From the NCBI RefSeq assembly GCF_001482305.1, contig NZ_LOHP01000058.1:1-64000 (forward strand): DNA of 64,000 bases, in the 5' to 3' direction. The notes beneath the pieces were generated by a model. That model did not search any database and was not told where the DNA came from. It saw nothing but the letters and a program-made list of their open reading frames with translations. The stretch's first letter is position 1, and each line of letters opens with the position of its first letter. Shown here piece by piece: positions 8,460 through 18,023 of the stretch. The DNA comes from Leucobacter sp. G161. Its GTDB lineage: Bacteria; Actinomycetota; Actinomycetes; Actinomycetales; Microbacteriaceae. The position numbers and the translations under genes were made by a program.

Positions 8460-10372
8460 GCGCGGGGGGCACGGACACGACCGCGGTGGATCGCGAACGC
8501 GAGTTCCGCACGCTGCTCCTGCACATCGCGGTGAGCTGCCCGTACGACGCGGGCGAACTCTCGACCCGCATCTCACGGCCGCAGCAGGCGATCCACGAGG
8601 ACCTGACCGCGCTCATGCAGGAGGGCTCGGTGCACCTGTACGACGGCGTGCTGCGCACCTCGGCGGCGGCCCGCCTGGTCGCAGAGTCTGCGGGCACGGA
8701 GCTGCGCGAGGTGCAGGAGCAGGTGCTTGCGGAGCTCAGGACCGGTGTGGCCGTTCGCCCGACAACGCTCATCGCCCTCGCTGAGTCCGGGTGCGCAGCG
8801 GAGGCGCTCATTGACCTGCTCATCCGCGCGACCAGCACGCACCCCGACGAGGCCGGCCTCGCCGCAGCACTCGGGATGGTCGCGCGTGCTCGTGGCGAGA
8901 GCGACGACACGCTCATGCTGCGCCGCGCAGCTGATGCGGCCGCTCGGAGCCGGCCAGACGAGGTGCTCGCACTCACTGAGAAGCTCCTCGACTCTCCGTC
9001 TTCGGATACCGCGACCCAAACCAGCGCAGCTCTCCTCGCTGCCGCCGCCCATATTCAGAGCAACCGCCTCGAGCGCGCGCTCGCGCTGTATCGCCACGTC
9101 GGCGAGGAGCGGATCGGAGTCGACGCAGCCTGGGCCGTAGTCGCAGCCATCGGCCGCGGCGACCTTCCCGCGGCCCGACAGTGGCGTGAGGCGATGGCGC
9201 AGAACGGCCTCACGAACAGGGCTGCGGGACTCACCGATTTCGCTGATGGCCTGATCGCGAGCACTGAGGGCTTTGGGGACCGCGCACTCGAGCTCCTCGC
9301 CGGGTCAGTGTCAACGCTTGCGTCCCTCGGCGACGAGGTGCTGCTGCCGGAGACCCCGGCCGCGATCGCGGCCATCGTCGCGTTCGGTCGCGGGGAGCCT
9401 GCCGCCGCCGAGATCGTGCTCGAGCGCGCCCTGCGCCTTGAGCTCGGCGGTGAGCCAGGTCGCCGCAGGCACCTGCTGCTCATCGCCTGGGGGCTCATGA
9501 TGCGCGGCGGGCTCGATACGGCAGAACGCAGGATCGCCGAGCTCCAAGATCCCCGCGAGCTGTGCGACCGTGACCTCCTGCTCTACTGGTGCCTGCGCGG
9601 CGGGCTTGCGCGACGGCGCAGCGATCTGCCAGCGATGCGGGAGGCCTGGCGAGAGATTCGCAGACACAGTTTCGGGCTGCAGATCACCCTGTACGACCTG
9701 CTCCCGTTCGGGGAAATGCTGGTGCTCGCCGCAAGGCTCAGGGATTCCGCGCACATCGCCCGCATGCTGCAGGCGGCGACCGAACTGCTCGCGACGATGG
9801 GCGAGCCGGTCGTGTGGTCGACGCCGCTGCACTGGCACGGCGTACAGGCAGCGTTTCAGGCTGAGGACCCCGCCGCGCTCATCCCCTACGCGAACGCGCT
9901 CGTACGTGCGGGCGAAGCCAGCCGCTACGCGGCGACACTTGCGGTGGCTGGGGGCACCTGGCTCGACGTGCTTAGGGGGGAGGTCGATTTCGACTCCGTG
10001 GCAGCGAGTGCCCGCGCCCTCGCTGGCAGCGGGCACACCTGGGAGGCATCGCGGCTCGCGGGGCAGGCCGCGCTGCAGCACCCCGAGCGCGAGAGCGCGC
10101 TCTCGATGATGCAGCTCGCCCGCGAGATCATCAAGGAGCAGGGTGGCAGCGAGGGACGACCCGCTACGTCGCCCTCGGTGCTCACTGCGCGCGAGGTTGA
10201 GGTCGCGAGTCTCGTGCTCGAGGGGCAGGGCTACCGCGCGATCGGCGAGCAGCTATTCATCTCGCCGAAGACTGTCGAACACCACATCGCACGCATCCGC
10301 ACGCGGATCGGCGCGTCAAGCCGGGCGGATCTCCTCGAGAAGCTGCACGATCTGCTGAGCGAGCGCGGCTGA
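8456..10372 (+). CDS. LuxR-family transcriptional regulator with helical repeat body
   Basis: A 638-residue protein starting at the ATGA overlap with the Hsp70-like gene. The N-terminal part (DREREFRTLLLHIAV and following) resembles a winged-helix or degraded ATPase segment without Walker motifs. A long Ala/Leu-rich TPR-like helical body fills about 100-560. The C-terminus carries a complete LuxR HTH (SVLTAREVEVASLVL, then FISPKTVEHHIARI). It probably regulates the adjacent IniB-like operon, with the Hsp70-like protein as a possible sensor partner; both points rest on gene order. Confidence 0.85.
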   Translation: MSAGGTDTTAVDREREFRTLLLHIAVSCPYDAGELSTRISRPQQAIHEDLTALMQEGSVHLYDGVLRTSAAARLVAESAGTELREVQEQVLAELRTGVAVRPTTLIALAESGCAAEALIDLLIRATSTHPDEAGLAAALGMVARARGESDDTLMLRRAADAAARSRPDEVLALTEKLLDSPSSDTATQTSAALLAAAAHIQSNRLERALALYRHVGEERIGVDAAWAVVAAIGRGDLPAARQWREAMAQNGLTNRAAGLTDFADGLIASTEGFGDRALELLAGSVSTLASLGDEVLLPETPAAIAAIVAFGRGEPAAAEIVLERALRLELGGEPGRRRHLLLIAWGLMMRGGLDTAERRIAELQDPRELCDRDLLLYWCLRGGLARRRSDLPAMREAWREIRRHSFGLQITLYDLLPFGEMLVLAARLRDSAHIARMLQAATELLATMGEPVVWSTPLHWHGVQAAFQAEDPAALIPYANALVRAGEASRYAATLAVAGGTWLDVLRGEVDFDSVAASARALAGSGHTWEASRLAGQAALQHPERESALSMMQLAREIIKEQGGSEGRPATSPSVLTAREVEVASLVLEGQGYRAIGEQLFISPKTVEHHIARIRTRIGASSRADLLEKLHDLLSERG

Positions 10373-10378
10373 GCGCGG

Positions 10379-13204
10379 CTAGACCTGCGGATCCGCCGCC
10401 TCCCGCATAAGCCTGACGACCTCGCCGCGGGAGGAGAGCCTGAGCTTGCGCAGCACGTTTGAAACGTGCGAACGCACCGTCGCGACCGACACGACGAACG
10501 ACTCGGCGATCTGATTGTTCGAGCGCCCCTTCACGAGCTGCGCGACGATCTGCCGCTCGCGTTCGGTGAGGCTCCCGAGCAGGGCCGCGCCCGATCCACC
10601 GTGTGCTTCGGCAGTCTGCTGGAGCAGTGTGCGTGCACGAGGGAGGTATCCGTCGGCTCCGATCCGCTCAAATTCGCGCACGGCCTCGTCGAGCCGCTCG
10701 GCGGCCTGGGTGCGCCGCCCCGCCTGCAGCAGGAGGTTTCCGTAGTCCGTGAGTGCGAGGCCGAGCGCGAGCGGGAACGCCCGGTTCCGCACCGCGGCCT
10801 CGTAGTGCCACATCGCTACCTGAGTGTCGCCCTGGGCCTCAGCGAGCCGGGCCTGCAGCCAGTCGAGCGTGCCCCAGTATTCGAGCCAGCGCGTGCCTCG
10901 CCACTCGGCGAGCTGGTCGACGAGTTCTTTCGCCTCGTCGAGCTTGCTCGTGTGGATCAGTGCCTCGGCGCGATAGGTGAGGAACCCGTGTCGGGTGTTG
11001 CGAACCCGATCCGCCCACTGCCCCGAACTCGCCGCGAGCACTCCCTCGTCGTCGCCGCGAGCCCGCGAGGCCTCGCAGTCGGCAATGAGTGTGAGGTCGG
11101 GCTCGTAGCCCTCCCAGTTCATCTCACGCTGGCGTCGCGCCTGCTCAACGTGCGCGCTCGCATCATTCTCGTTGGTGATCGCGGATACCCACACGCGCAG
11201 TGCGGACATGCTCAGCCGCGCCTCGACATCCATCGTGATGTAGGCGAGCTCCTCGGTGAGATCCATGAACTCGATGGCAGCGTCGTAGTCGCCCTGCAGC
11301 ATCATGCAGTTCAGGAGAATGATGCGAGCCGTACCCGCGGCCCAGGGCAGACTGACGTGTTCGAGCAGGTCAACGGACCGCTGCGCGCGATCACGCGCGG
11401 TGTCGAGCGCACCGATCGAGACTTCGGCCCCAGCGATGGCGACGAACGCATCAACCTTTGAGGCGCTGTCCGCGAGCCCCTCGGCCCGCTCGATGAGACC
11501 GGGCAGTGCCTGCCGCACCGCGGCGGAGTCGGCGTGTGCCTGGTTGTGCACCATCTGATAGCAATCGAGCAGCAGCAGTTGGCCGGTCTTGTCGAGCATC
11601 CAGCCGATGCGGGGGTTCGAGAGCTCGGCCGGGTCGTCGGGCATGCGCGCGACAAGCATCTGTGCGAGTGCGATGAATTGCGGCAGCTCGTCGTGCTCTG
11701 AGCTGCGCATCGTCAGGATCACGACCATGAACGCGAAGTAGGCGAGCACGACCCGCTCGTCGGCCGTCGCCGGTTGCATTGCGAGGAGCTGCTGTACCCG
11801 GGCGGCGGGGAGTTCTCGCCCGACCTCGTGCGCAGCGAGCACGATCCCGAGCACTTCGTGCAAAATGCTCAGCGGGAGCCCCTCAACCTCGGCGAGCAGA
11901 TCGAGGGCGAAGTAGCTCGTCTTCGCCTGCATGTGCACGAGAAGCAGGTCTTCGATGAGCCGGGTGCGTGCGTCCGAGGTGGTGGCGAGCGCGAGGGCCT
12001 CGCGCAGGATTTCAGCAGCGTTCGCGAGGCGGCCCTGATCGACTGCGGCGTCAACATAGGTGTCGACTGCTGCGTGCAGCGCAGCTTCCCAGTGGTCCGC
12101 TCCGCGGATGAGGTGGAGCAGCGAACGGTGCCCGCTCGTCACCGCGGCGAGCGCCAGGTGCATCGGTTTCGCCCGCTCGGTCGGCACGGTGTCCGCGATC
12201 GCCTCCGCGAGCAGCGCGTGGCGGGGCATAATCGTGTCGCCGTACCCCGATTCGACGAGCACTTGGGCGGTGAGGGCCTCCTCGAGTGACAACTCCGATC
12301 CGAGCATCTCGGAAGCTTCGCGCAGGCTCGCCCGCGGCAGCTCGTGCCCCGCGAGGCAGACGAGCTCACTGGTGACCTGCGCTCCGGGGCTCAGCTGCGC
12401 GAACCGGTGGAGCAGCGGGCTGTCGCTCTCCATGGTGACGTGAATCGTCGTATCCCAGGTGAGGTGCTGGCGCGCGATCTCGCGTTCCGAGATCGATGAG
12501 AGCACGCTGTCGACGCCAAGAAATGTGCCGCCGGTGGCTTCGAGGATGCGTCTGGCGGACCGGTCGGAAATGCCAACACCGTGGAGTTCCAGCGTGAGCG
12601 CGGAGATCTCGGGTGCCGTGAGCGGGTCGAGGTGGTGCGACACGTCGAGGGGGCTGTCGATCGCGAGGCCCGTAAGAAACTCCCCGAAGGAGCCAGGAAG
12701 GTTCGGGCTCCGCACGCCGAACACGAGCAGCGTGCCTCTGCGAATGAGGCGGGGGATCATGTAGCGCAGCACCCTCTCGGACTCCGCATCGACCCAATGA
12801 GCGTCATCAATCACGAGCACACGGCCGCCGCTGTGCCCATCGCCCTCGGCGAGGAGGCGCTGCACACACTCACGGGCGAGTTCGACAGGGTTGGTGTGCG
12901 AATCTGGCACAAAATGCCAGTCGGATACCGGCCCGCTTGCGATGAAGCGCTCCATGAAGCTGTATGGCTCGTTGCGCTCAATCTCGTCGGCTCTTGCGAA
13001 GGTCGCCTGCCAGTCGTCGTCCGCCACCGCAGCGCTCACGAGCTCCCGGAGCAGTACGGTCTTACCCATGCCCGCGTCGCCATCGACAACGAGCAGCATG
13101 CCGTTCTGCTGTTTCGCGCGCTCGAGCGTGTTTCCGACGAAAGCCTGTCGCCTCACACGCGGAGACATACGCCTGGCTCGACGCAGGTTCTTCTCTGTCT
13201 CCAT
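10379..13204 (-). CDS. Large ATP-binding LuxR-family (LAL) regulator
   Basis: A 941-residue LAL/MalT-type regulator. Walker A is GDAGMGKT at 42-49 and Walker B is RVLVIDDAHWVD near 150, within an AAA/STAND ATPase module. A long TPR-like helical region follows, ending in a LuxR HTH (LTERERQIVAQLVKGRSNNQ, then VSVATVRSHVSNVLRKL). AGGAGG lies upstream of the ATG. It converges on the smaller LuxR gene with only six bases between stops. Proteins of this type activate transcription after ligand- and ATP-driven oligomerisation; the inducer is unknown. Confidence 0.9.
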   Translation of the reverse strand: METEKNLRRARRMSPRVRRQAFVGNTLERAKQQNGMLLVVDGDAGMGKTVLLRELVSAAVADDDWQATFARADEIERNEPYSFMERFIASGPVSDWHFVPDSHTNPVELARECVQRLLAEGDGHSGGRVLVIDDAHWVDAESERVLRYMIPRLIRRGTLLVFGVRSPNLPGSFGEFLTGLAIDSPLDVSHHLDPLTAPEISALTLELHGVGISDRSARRILEATGGTFLGVDSVLSSISEREIARQHLTWDTTIHVTMESDSPLLHRFAQLSPGAQVTSELVCLAGHELPRASLREASEMLGSELSLEEALTAQVLVESGYGDTIMPRHALLAEAIADTVPTERAKPMHLALAAVTSGHRSLLHLIRGADHWEAALHAAVDTYVDAAVDQGRLANAAEILREALALATTSDARTRLIEDLLLVHMQAKTSYFALDLLAEVEGLPLSILHEVLGIVLAAHEVGRELPAARVQQLLAMQPATADERVVLAYFAFMVVILTMRSSEHDELPQFIALAQMLVARMPDDPAELSNPRIGWMLDKTGQLLLLDCYQMVHNQAHADSAAVRQALPGLIERAEGLADSASKVDAFVAIAGAEVSIGALDTARDRAQRSVDLLEHVSLPWAAGTARIILLNCMMLQGDYDAAIEFMDLTEELAYITMDVEARLSMSALRVWVSAITNENDASAHVEQARRQREMNWEGYEPDLTLIADCEASRARGDDEGVLAASSGQWADRVRNTRHGFLTYRAEALIHTSKLDEAKELVDQLAEWRGTRWLEYWGTLDWLQARLAEAQGDTQVAMWHYEAAVRNRAFPLALGLALTDYGNLLLQAGRRTQAAERLDEAVREFERIGADGYLPRARTLLQQTAEAHGGSGAALLGSLTERERQIVAQLVKGRSNNQIAESFVVSVATVRSHVSNVLRKLRLSSRGEVVRLMREAADPQV

Positions 13205-13438
13205 GCGCGCTTTCGTCCTCCTGCGTAGGGGCGGACCGGCTCGTCAGCAGCAGAGAGTGGCCCGACCCAAAAATCCTCACCAAACACAGTACCGCTGTCG
13301 CGCGGCGGGTGGTTCCGTGCCGGGTCCGAAACTCACAGGTTGGGCGATCCACATCGCGCTACGCGATCTGGACGTGACACCCGACCCGGAGAGCAGCCTA
13401 GGTGCTCAGGAGCACCGCAGCCGCGGCCCGCACCTGCG

Positions 13439-13840
13439 ATGAGAACGATCATTCTCTACGCCAGCAGACCAGACGAGAACGTTGTTTCTGGAGGATCCCA
13501 GGAGCATCATGAAGCGGCTGATCCCGCCGCCCAAGGCCCCGCGCGTCCACCCCTGCGCGCAGCACTTGCAGCGACGCTTACCTCGACCGCCGCTCTCACG
13601 GCACTCGTTGCCCTCAGGACAGTGAGCGGCCGCCTCTTCTTCGTTCCGTCGATGGCCGCCATCGGGGCAACCCCGACCGAAGCCCAACTGGGCCTCGTCG
13701 TGTGCGCCGGGCTCGCAGCCGTGGTGCTCGTGCTCTCCGGGGTGGTTAGGGCAGCCGGAATGAGCGCAACGTATCCCTCGTATTGGGATGAGCCGGCTAA
13801 GCGCTCCGGGACTGCCCAGCCGGCTCTGAGCTCCAGCTAG
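13439..13840 (+). CDS. Hypothetical small membrane protein
   Basis: A 133-residue open frame with two hydrophobic segments (about 40-62 and 85-107), a polar start and a short Ser/Pro tail. No family is recognised. The frame opens further upstream, no Shine-Dalgarno precedes the ATG at 13439, and the real start could lie elsewhere. The evidence is the membrane-protein-like composition and its fit in the gap between two leftward genes; its stop overlaps the ligase stop by four bases. If it is not a gene, 13205-13836 is noncoding. Confidence 0.5.
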   Translation: MRTIILYASRPDENVVSGGSQEHHEAADPAAQGPARPPLRAALAATLTSTAALTALVALRTVSGRLFFVPSMAAIGATPTEAQLGLVVCAGLAAVVLVLSGVVRAAGMSATYPSYWDEPAKRSGTAQPALSSS

Positions 13841-15444
13841 CGCCCGGCCGCTGCGGCCCGCTCCCGCTCGCGGGCGCGAAGATCCTTGCGGAGGATCTTG
13901 CCAGCGCTCGACTTCGGGATCACATCCGTGAACTCGACCTGCCGCACCTTCTTGTAGGGCGCGACGCGCTCCGCGACGAAGGCCATGAGATCGTCCGCGG
14001 AGAGCTCGCTGCCCGCGGCGCGCACCGCGAACGCCTTCGGAACCTCCTCGCCGTCCTCGATCAGCACCCCGATCACGGCGGCGTCCGCGATCTCCGGATG
14101 GGTGAGCAGCAGCGCCTCAAGCTCCGCCGGCGCGATCTGGTAGCCCTTGTACTTGATGAGCTCCTTCGCGCGATCCACGATCGAGTACCAGCCCTCCTCC
14201 GAGCGCACCGCGATGTCGCCCGTGCGCAGGTAGCCGTCCTCGGTGAAGGTCTCGGCCGTCGCGTCCGGTCGCCCGAGGTAGCCGACCATCACGTTCGGCC
14301 CCTTGAGCCACAGCTCACCCGGGCGGATGAGCCCCTGCTCGTCGTACTCGGTGATCTCCTCGCCGGTCTCCAGGTCAACGAGCCTGCACGTGATATTCGG
14401 AAGCGACAGCCCGATCGAGGAGCGCGGAATATCGTCGCGGCCTGCCGGAATCATGTGCGACACGGGCGACAGCTCGCTCATGCCGAAGCCCTGCAGCACC
14501 TGCGTGCCGAGTCGCTTCGCCGCGCGTTCCGCGGTCGCCCCGTCGAGCGGCGCGGCCCCCGAGAGCAGCGTGCGGACGCTCGAGATGTCGTACTGATCCA
14601 CGACAGGGTGCTTGGAGAGCGCGACCATGATCGGCGGGGCGACGAACACGTACGTGCACGCGTAGGTCTGGATGTACTCGAGGAACTGGACGAGGTCAAA
14701 CCTCGGCATCGTCACGAGCGATGCGCGGGTGTGCAGTGCGATGTTCAGCAGCACCGTCATTCCATAGATGTGGAAGAACGGCAGCACGGCGAGCACGCGG
14801 TCGTCACGCGTGAGGTCCATCACGTGCCGGCTCTGCGCCACGTTTGCGACGAGGTTGCGGTGCGTGAGCATCACGCCCTTCGGCACGCCCGTCGTGCCCG
14901 ATGAGTACGGGAACACCGCGATCGTCTCGGCCGGGTCGATCTCGAGCGTCGGTGCCGCCTCGCCCGCGCCGAGCAGCTCGCCGAGGCTCGTGTGCCCCTC
15001 CGCGCCATCGATCACGACGAGCTTGTCCGTGCCGATCCCCGCGCCCTCGGCACCGGCGGTCGCCTGCGGGAGCAGCGGCGAGATCGTGAACAGCCACGTC
15101 GCCTTCGCGTCGACGAGCTGCTTCTCGATCTCACCCGCCGTGTACAGCGCGTTGAGCGTCGTCACGGTCGCGCCCGCCCGCAGCGCCCCGTGGAACACTG
15201 TCGCGAACTCGGGGATGTTCGGGCTGAGGAGCCCAACGACCGAGCCGGGCCCAACGCCGCGTGCTGCGAGCGCACCGGCGAACGCCTCGATGTCGTCACG
15301 GAGCTTCCCGTACGACGTCTCGACGCCTGTCGCCGGGTTGATGAGCGCCACGCGGTCGAGATCCTCGGGCGCGAGGCTGCCAAACAGGTAGTCGAAGATT
15401 GTGAGATTCGGGATCTCGACGTCTGGGTAGTGGCTCGGGAACAT
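13837..15444 (-). CDS. Acyl-CoA ligase, 4-coumarate--CoA ligase type
   Basis: A 535-residue adenylate-forming enzyme. The AMP-binding loop YSSGTTGVPKGVMLTHRN lies near residue 185, GFGMSELSP near 320, and GYLGRPDATAETF plus YLRTGD near 385-405. The catalytic C-terminal lysine motif is KSSAGKILRKDLR at about 518. This architecture activates a carboxylic acid to the acyl-AMP and then the CoA thioester. Sequence alone cannot separate aryl-propenoate from medium- or long-chain fatty-acid substrates. A strong AAGGAG precedes the ATG. It is transcribed alone and faces away from the PucR gene at 15717, which could control it. Confidence 0.88.
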   Translation of the reverse strand: MFPSHYPDVEIPNLTIFDYLFGSLAPEDLDRVALINPATGVETSYGKLRDDIEAFAGALAARGVGPGSVVGLLSPNIPEFATVFHGALRAGATVTTLNALYTAGEIEKQLVDAKATWLFTISPLLPQATAGAEGAGIGTDKLVVIDGAEGHTSLGELLGAGEAAPTLEIDPAETIAVFPYSSGTTGVPKGVMLTHRNLVANVAQSRHVMDLTRDDRVLAVLPFFHIYGMTVLLNIALHTRASLVTMPRFDLVQFLEYIQTYACTYVFVAPPIMVALSKHPVVDQYDISSVRTLLSGAAPLDGATAERAAKRLGTQVLQGFGMSELSPVSHMIPAGRDDIPRSSIGLSLPNITCRLVDLETGEEITEYDEQGLIRPGELWLKGPNVMVGYLGRPDATAETFTEDGYLRTGDIAVRSEEGWYSIVDRAKELIKYKGYQIAPAELEALLLTHPEIADAAVIGVLIEDGEEVPKAFAVRAAGSELSADDLMAFVAERVAPYKKVRQVEFTDVIPKSSAGKILRKDLRARERERAAAAGR

Positions 15445-15704
15445 GCGTCTTTCTCCTTTGAATTACAGTTCACGCAGGCCAGCACGCGCGGGGCGCTCGC
15501 TGGAATAGCCGTCGGCGGAGCAACCGCTCACCTCTGACAGCGTCGTACCCACGACCTGCCCGCTCGTTGAGCTGCTCCTCCGCCGGACGCCACCTGTGTT
15601 CCTGCACAGTCTGGCCCGCACCCCAGGCCCTTCGCTAGAGGCGAGTGCTCAAGGATTCAACGCTTTCACTGTGCAGGCTCACAAATTCGCAGATCAGCGC
15701 GGGC

Positions 15705-15710
15705 TAGAAT
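15705..15710 (+). promoter_or_regulatory. -10 hexamer TAGAAT, leaderless start
   Basis: TAGAAT lies six bases before the ATG at 15717 with no ribosome-binding sequence between. The rest of the 272-base gap 15445-15716 shows no gene and presumably carries the divergent ligase promoter. Confidence 0.5.
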
Positions 15711-15716
15711 CGGCGC

Positions 15717-16931
15717 ATGGTCACAATGGAGTCGCCCACCCAGCCGTCAACGCAAGCGGTCGATACCCCGTGGTTTCTGCTGCAAATATCCGCGCGCCGC
15801 GACCTTCTCGTCACACGCGTCGTCGACGAGATCGTCGCCAACGACCCTGCCTACCGCGAGCATCGTGTGAGCTTGGAGCTGCCGGAGATCGTTGCGGCGA
15901 ACGTCACTGCGCTGTTGTCCGAACTCTGCGGCGGTGCCGAGGAGGCGGAGCCGGCACGCTGGGCGGGCCGCACCAAGGCCGAGAGCGAGGTCTCGATGGC
16001 CAGCCTTCTCCACGCATACCGACTGGCGGGGCTCGCAATTCTCGATGAGATCCGCGAGGTCACTGCCGGCACATCGGAGACCGATGCAGCCTTCGGCGCC
16101 GTCGCTGCGCTGTGGCAAGTACTCGACCGTTATTCAATGGTGGCCGTCGAGGCCTATAAAGAGGTCACCGATGCGCGGGAGCGGCGCACGGGGCAGTCGA
16201 GCCGCGTACACCTGCTCGCGCTGCTCTCGGGAACCGCGCATCCGGCGCACACGGAACGTCTGCTCGGTCTACCAGACGCCGGCTGGTACGCCGTGGTCGT
16301 TGCCGCGCTCGGAAGCTCCGGCGAAGACCCAGAACCCGACTGTGGATCGGCGCATCGCATCGCACGGGTCGCCTGGACACAAGACGCCGGTATGCACACG
16401 GGCATGGTCGGAGCGAGAACCCGAGAAGACCTTGAGCTCGCTCTCACGGAGATCGGTGACTGTGCAACTACGCGCACGGGGGCCAGCGCACCCTTCGAAC
16501 GCCTCTCCGAAGCCCCGACCGGTGCGATCGAGGCCCGCCGCGCACTGCGCTGCCTCCCGCCAGGTGCCCAGACCCTGAGCAGGTATGGCGATAGACCGCT
16601 TGAGCTCGCCATCTCTTCGGGCCCCGACGTCGCACAGCAGCTCACCGATTCGGTGCTCGGCGGGATCCTCGCCCTCGGCCCCGCGGCCGCCGGGCCTCTG
16701 CTCGCAACGCTCGGCGCGTGGATCGAGGCCGGCGGCTCAACCCCCAAGTCCGCGAAGCTGCTGCACTGCCACCGCAACACGGTGCTCTACCGTATGCAGC
16801 GCATCACCGAACTCACCGGTCGCACCTTCTCGCACCCAGCTGCAGCCGCCGAACTTGTCGTCGCATTTCGGGCACTTCAGCTGCAGGGCGACGTGCGCAG
16901 CGAGCCGGGCGCCAACGGCTCAACCGGGTGA
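15717..16931 (+). CDS. PucR/CdaR-type transcriptional regulator
   Basis: A 404-residue regulator. The C-terminal HTH_30 is evident in [20 protein letters not shown] and the following [16 protein letters not shown]. The N-terminal 170 residues are helical and resemble the RsbRD-type domain often found in this architecture; a GGDEF-like middle region links the two. Such proteins usually activate catabolic genes in response to a metabolite. The divergent acyl-CoA ligase is the most likely target. Confidence 0.85.
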   Translation: MVTMESPTQPSTQAVDTPWFLLQISARRDLLVTRVVDEIVANDPAYREHRVSLELPEIVAANVTALLSELCGGAEEAEPARWAGRTKAESEVSMASLLHAYRLAGLAILDEIREVTAGTSETDAAFGAVAALWQVLDRYSMVAVEAYKEVTDARERRTGQSSRVHLLALLSGTAHPAHTERLLGLPDAGWYAVVVAALGSSGEDPEPDCGSAHRIARVAWTQDAGMHTGMVGARTREDLELALTEIGDCATTRTGASAPFERLSEAPTGAIEARRALRCLPPGAQTLSRYGDRPLELAISSGPDVAQQLTDSVLGGILALGPAAAGPLLATLGAWIEAGGSTPKSAKLLHCHRNTVLYRMQRITELTGRTFSHPAAAAELVVAFRALQLQGDVRSEPGANGSTG

Positions 16932-16950
16932 GGGCTGCGGCCAAGACCGA

Positions 16951-17880
16951 TCACGCAGTCACGCAGTCGGCCTCGCTGAGCACGTCGGCGCCGAAGAGAT
17001 CCGCCATCGTGACCGCGCCGAGCGTCGGCTGCTCGGTCGCCCTGACTGCGGCGAGCGCGGCGAACTCGCCCGTCGCCCGCGATTGCCCGAAGCCCGCGGC
17101 CTCGAGCATGCGGCTGGTTCGCCTGTTCGTTGCGGCAACCCGCCACCTGTCGTCGCCCCAGTGGGGCGCGGCCGCGAGAATTCCCCTGAGCGCTGGCACC
17201 GCGCCGACGAGGGCAAGGCCAGCGGTCGCGAGCGGGCTACCGAGGGTGAGGTAGGTCCTGATCGTTGCGCCTGTCGCGTCGAGCAGCACGTGGTCGGGGA
17301 AGTCCGTGCGCAGGTGCATGCGCGGGCGGCCGTCGACGTCCATGCGGCGACGCTCGCGGTAGTTCGCGATGGGTTCGCCCTCCGGGGCCCGGTGGAGGGA
17401 GCGGCCGGCGAGGTCGGCTGTCCAGGCAACCGCGGCTGGGCCGTGTGCCTCGCCGGTTCCAAGCAGCACGGAAATGTCGATCTCGTCGCCGGGTTGCGGG
17501 TCGAGGGCCGCCGCGAGCACCGTGCTCACGCCAGGGGCGATCCCGGCGCCGACCACCCGTGTCGCTGAGCCGGGGAGGTGGCGCAGCCCATCGAGGTAGG
17601 CCGTGCCTGCGGACGTGTCGACGTAGGGAGTGCCGGCGACGGCGAGGGCGCGCGCGAGCTCAAGGTCCTCGCGGCCCGACGCGTTGATCACCACGTCGCA
17701 GCCGCTGGCCGTGTCGACCATGCGGTCTCGCCCCGCGGCTGTGGTGAGATCGAGCTGCACGCTGCCCGGTTCGGCGGCGGCCCTGCGGCTCCCCTTCAGC
17801 ACCTCGTGCCCCCGCGCTGCAAGTGCCGCACCGGTGGCAAGCCCGACCGCTCCGGTGCCGCCGAGGATCAAGGCCCTCAC
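16951..17880 (-). CDS. NAD(P)-binding reductase, saccharopine dehydrogenase-like
   Basis: A 309-residue protein opening with the dinucleotide-binding motif LILGGTGAVGLATG at residues 4-17, followed by the sugar-end KGSRRAA that suggests NADP preference. INASGREDLELARA and PYVDTSAGTAYLDGL match the saccharopine dehydrogenase/saccharopine reductase-like Rossmann family. The GTG start at 17880 overlaps the TGA of an 18-residue leader ORF, which probably supplies ribosomes because no independent Shine-Dalgarno is visible. The TetR gene is divergent across two operators, so this gene is its probable target. Confidence 0.8.
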   Translation of the reverse strand: MRALILGGTGAVGLATGAALAARGHEVLKGSRRAAAEPGSVQLDLTTAAGRDRMVDTASGCDVVINASGREDLELARALAVAGTPYVDTSAGTAYLDGLRHLPGSATRVVGAGIAPGVSTVLAAALDPQPGDEIDISVLLGTGEAHGPAAVAWTADLAGRSLHRAPEGEPIANYRERRRMDVDGRPRMHLRTDFPDHVLLDATGATIRTYLTLGSPLATAGLALVGAVPALRGILAAAPHWGDDRWRVAATNRRTSRMLEAAGFGQSRATGEFAALAAVRATEQPTLGAVTMADLFGADVLSEADCVTA

Positions 17881-17933
17881 GCGGTGGCCGCCGCAGCTGC
17901 TTCAGGCGGCGTTGTGGACTGGATGTGGATCAT
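17877..17933 (-). CDS. 18-residue leader ORF coupled to the reductase
   Basis: ATG at 17933 follows GGAGAAACC, a good ribosome-binding site that overlaps the edge of the upstream TetR operator. It encodes MIHIQSTTPPEAAAAATA and stops in a GTGA overlap with the reductase start. The arrangement implies translational coupling. The Ala-rich tail is not an obvious attenuation signal. Confidence 0.55.
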   Translation of the reverse strand: MIHIQSTTPPEAAAAATA

Positions 17934-17940
17934 GGTTTCT

Positions 17941-17956
17941 CCAAACGATCGTTTGG
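17941..17956. promoter_or_regulatory. TetR operator 1, CCAAACGATCGTTTGG
   Basis: This is a perfect 16-bp palindrome eight bases upstream of the leader-ORF start. It shares the CAAACGnnCGTTTG core with the second site and fits a TetR dimer. Confidence 0.8.
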
Positions 17957-17988
17957 GGTTGAGCATATTGCGCGCAGGTACCCAAAAA

Positions 17989-18002
17989 CAAACGCTCGTT
18001 TG
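17989..18002. promoter_or_regulatory. TetR operator 2, CAAACGCTCGTTTG
   Basis: Palindromic arms CAAACG/CGTTTG with a CT centre, 48 bases from the first site, lie just upstream of the -10 hexamer TACGAT (18012-18017) of the tetR gene. Repressor bound here should block its own promoter. Confidence 0.8.
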
Positions 18003-18011
18003 GAATTGGGC

Positions 18012-18017
18012 TACGAT
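18012..18017 (+). promoter_or_regulatory. -10 hexamer TACGAT of tetR gene
   Basis: The hexamer ends six bases before the ATG at 18024, and operator 2 covers the expected -35 region. Confidence 0.5.
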
Positions 18018-18023
18018 GGACGC

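Noticed and set aside
13509-13625. 38-codon ORF with a good GGAG ribosome site
   Set aside because: Basic, Pro/Arg-rich peptide with no similarity; the overlapping frame encoding two membrane helices is more gene-like, though neither is certain.
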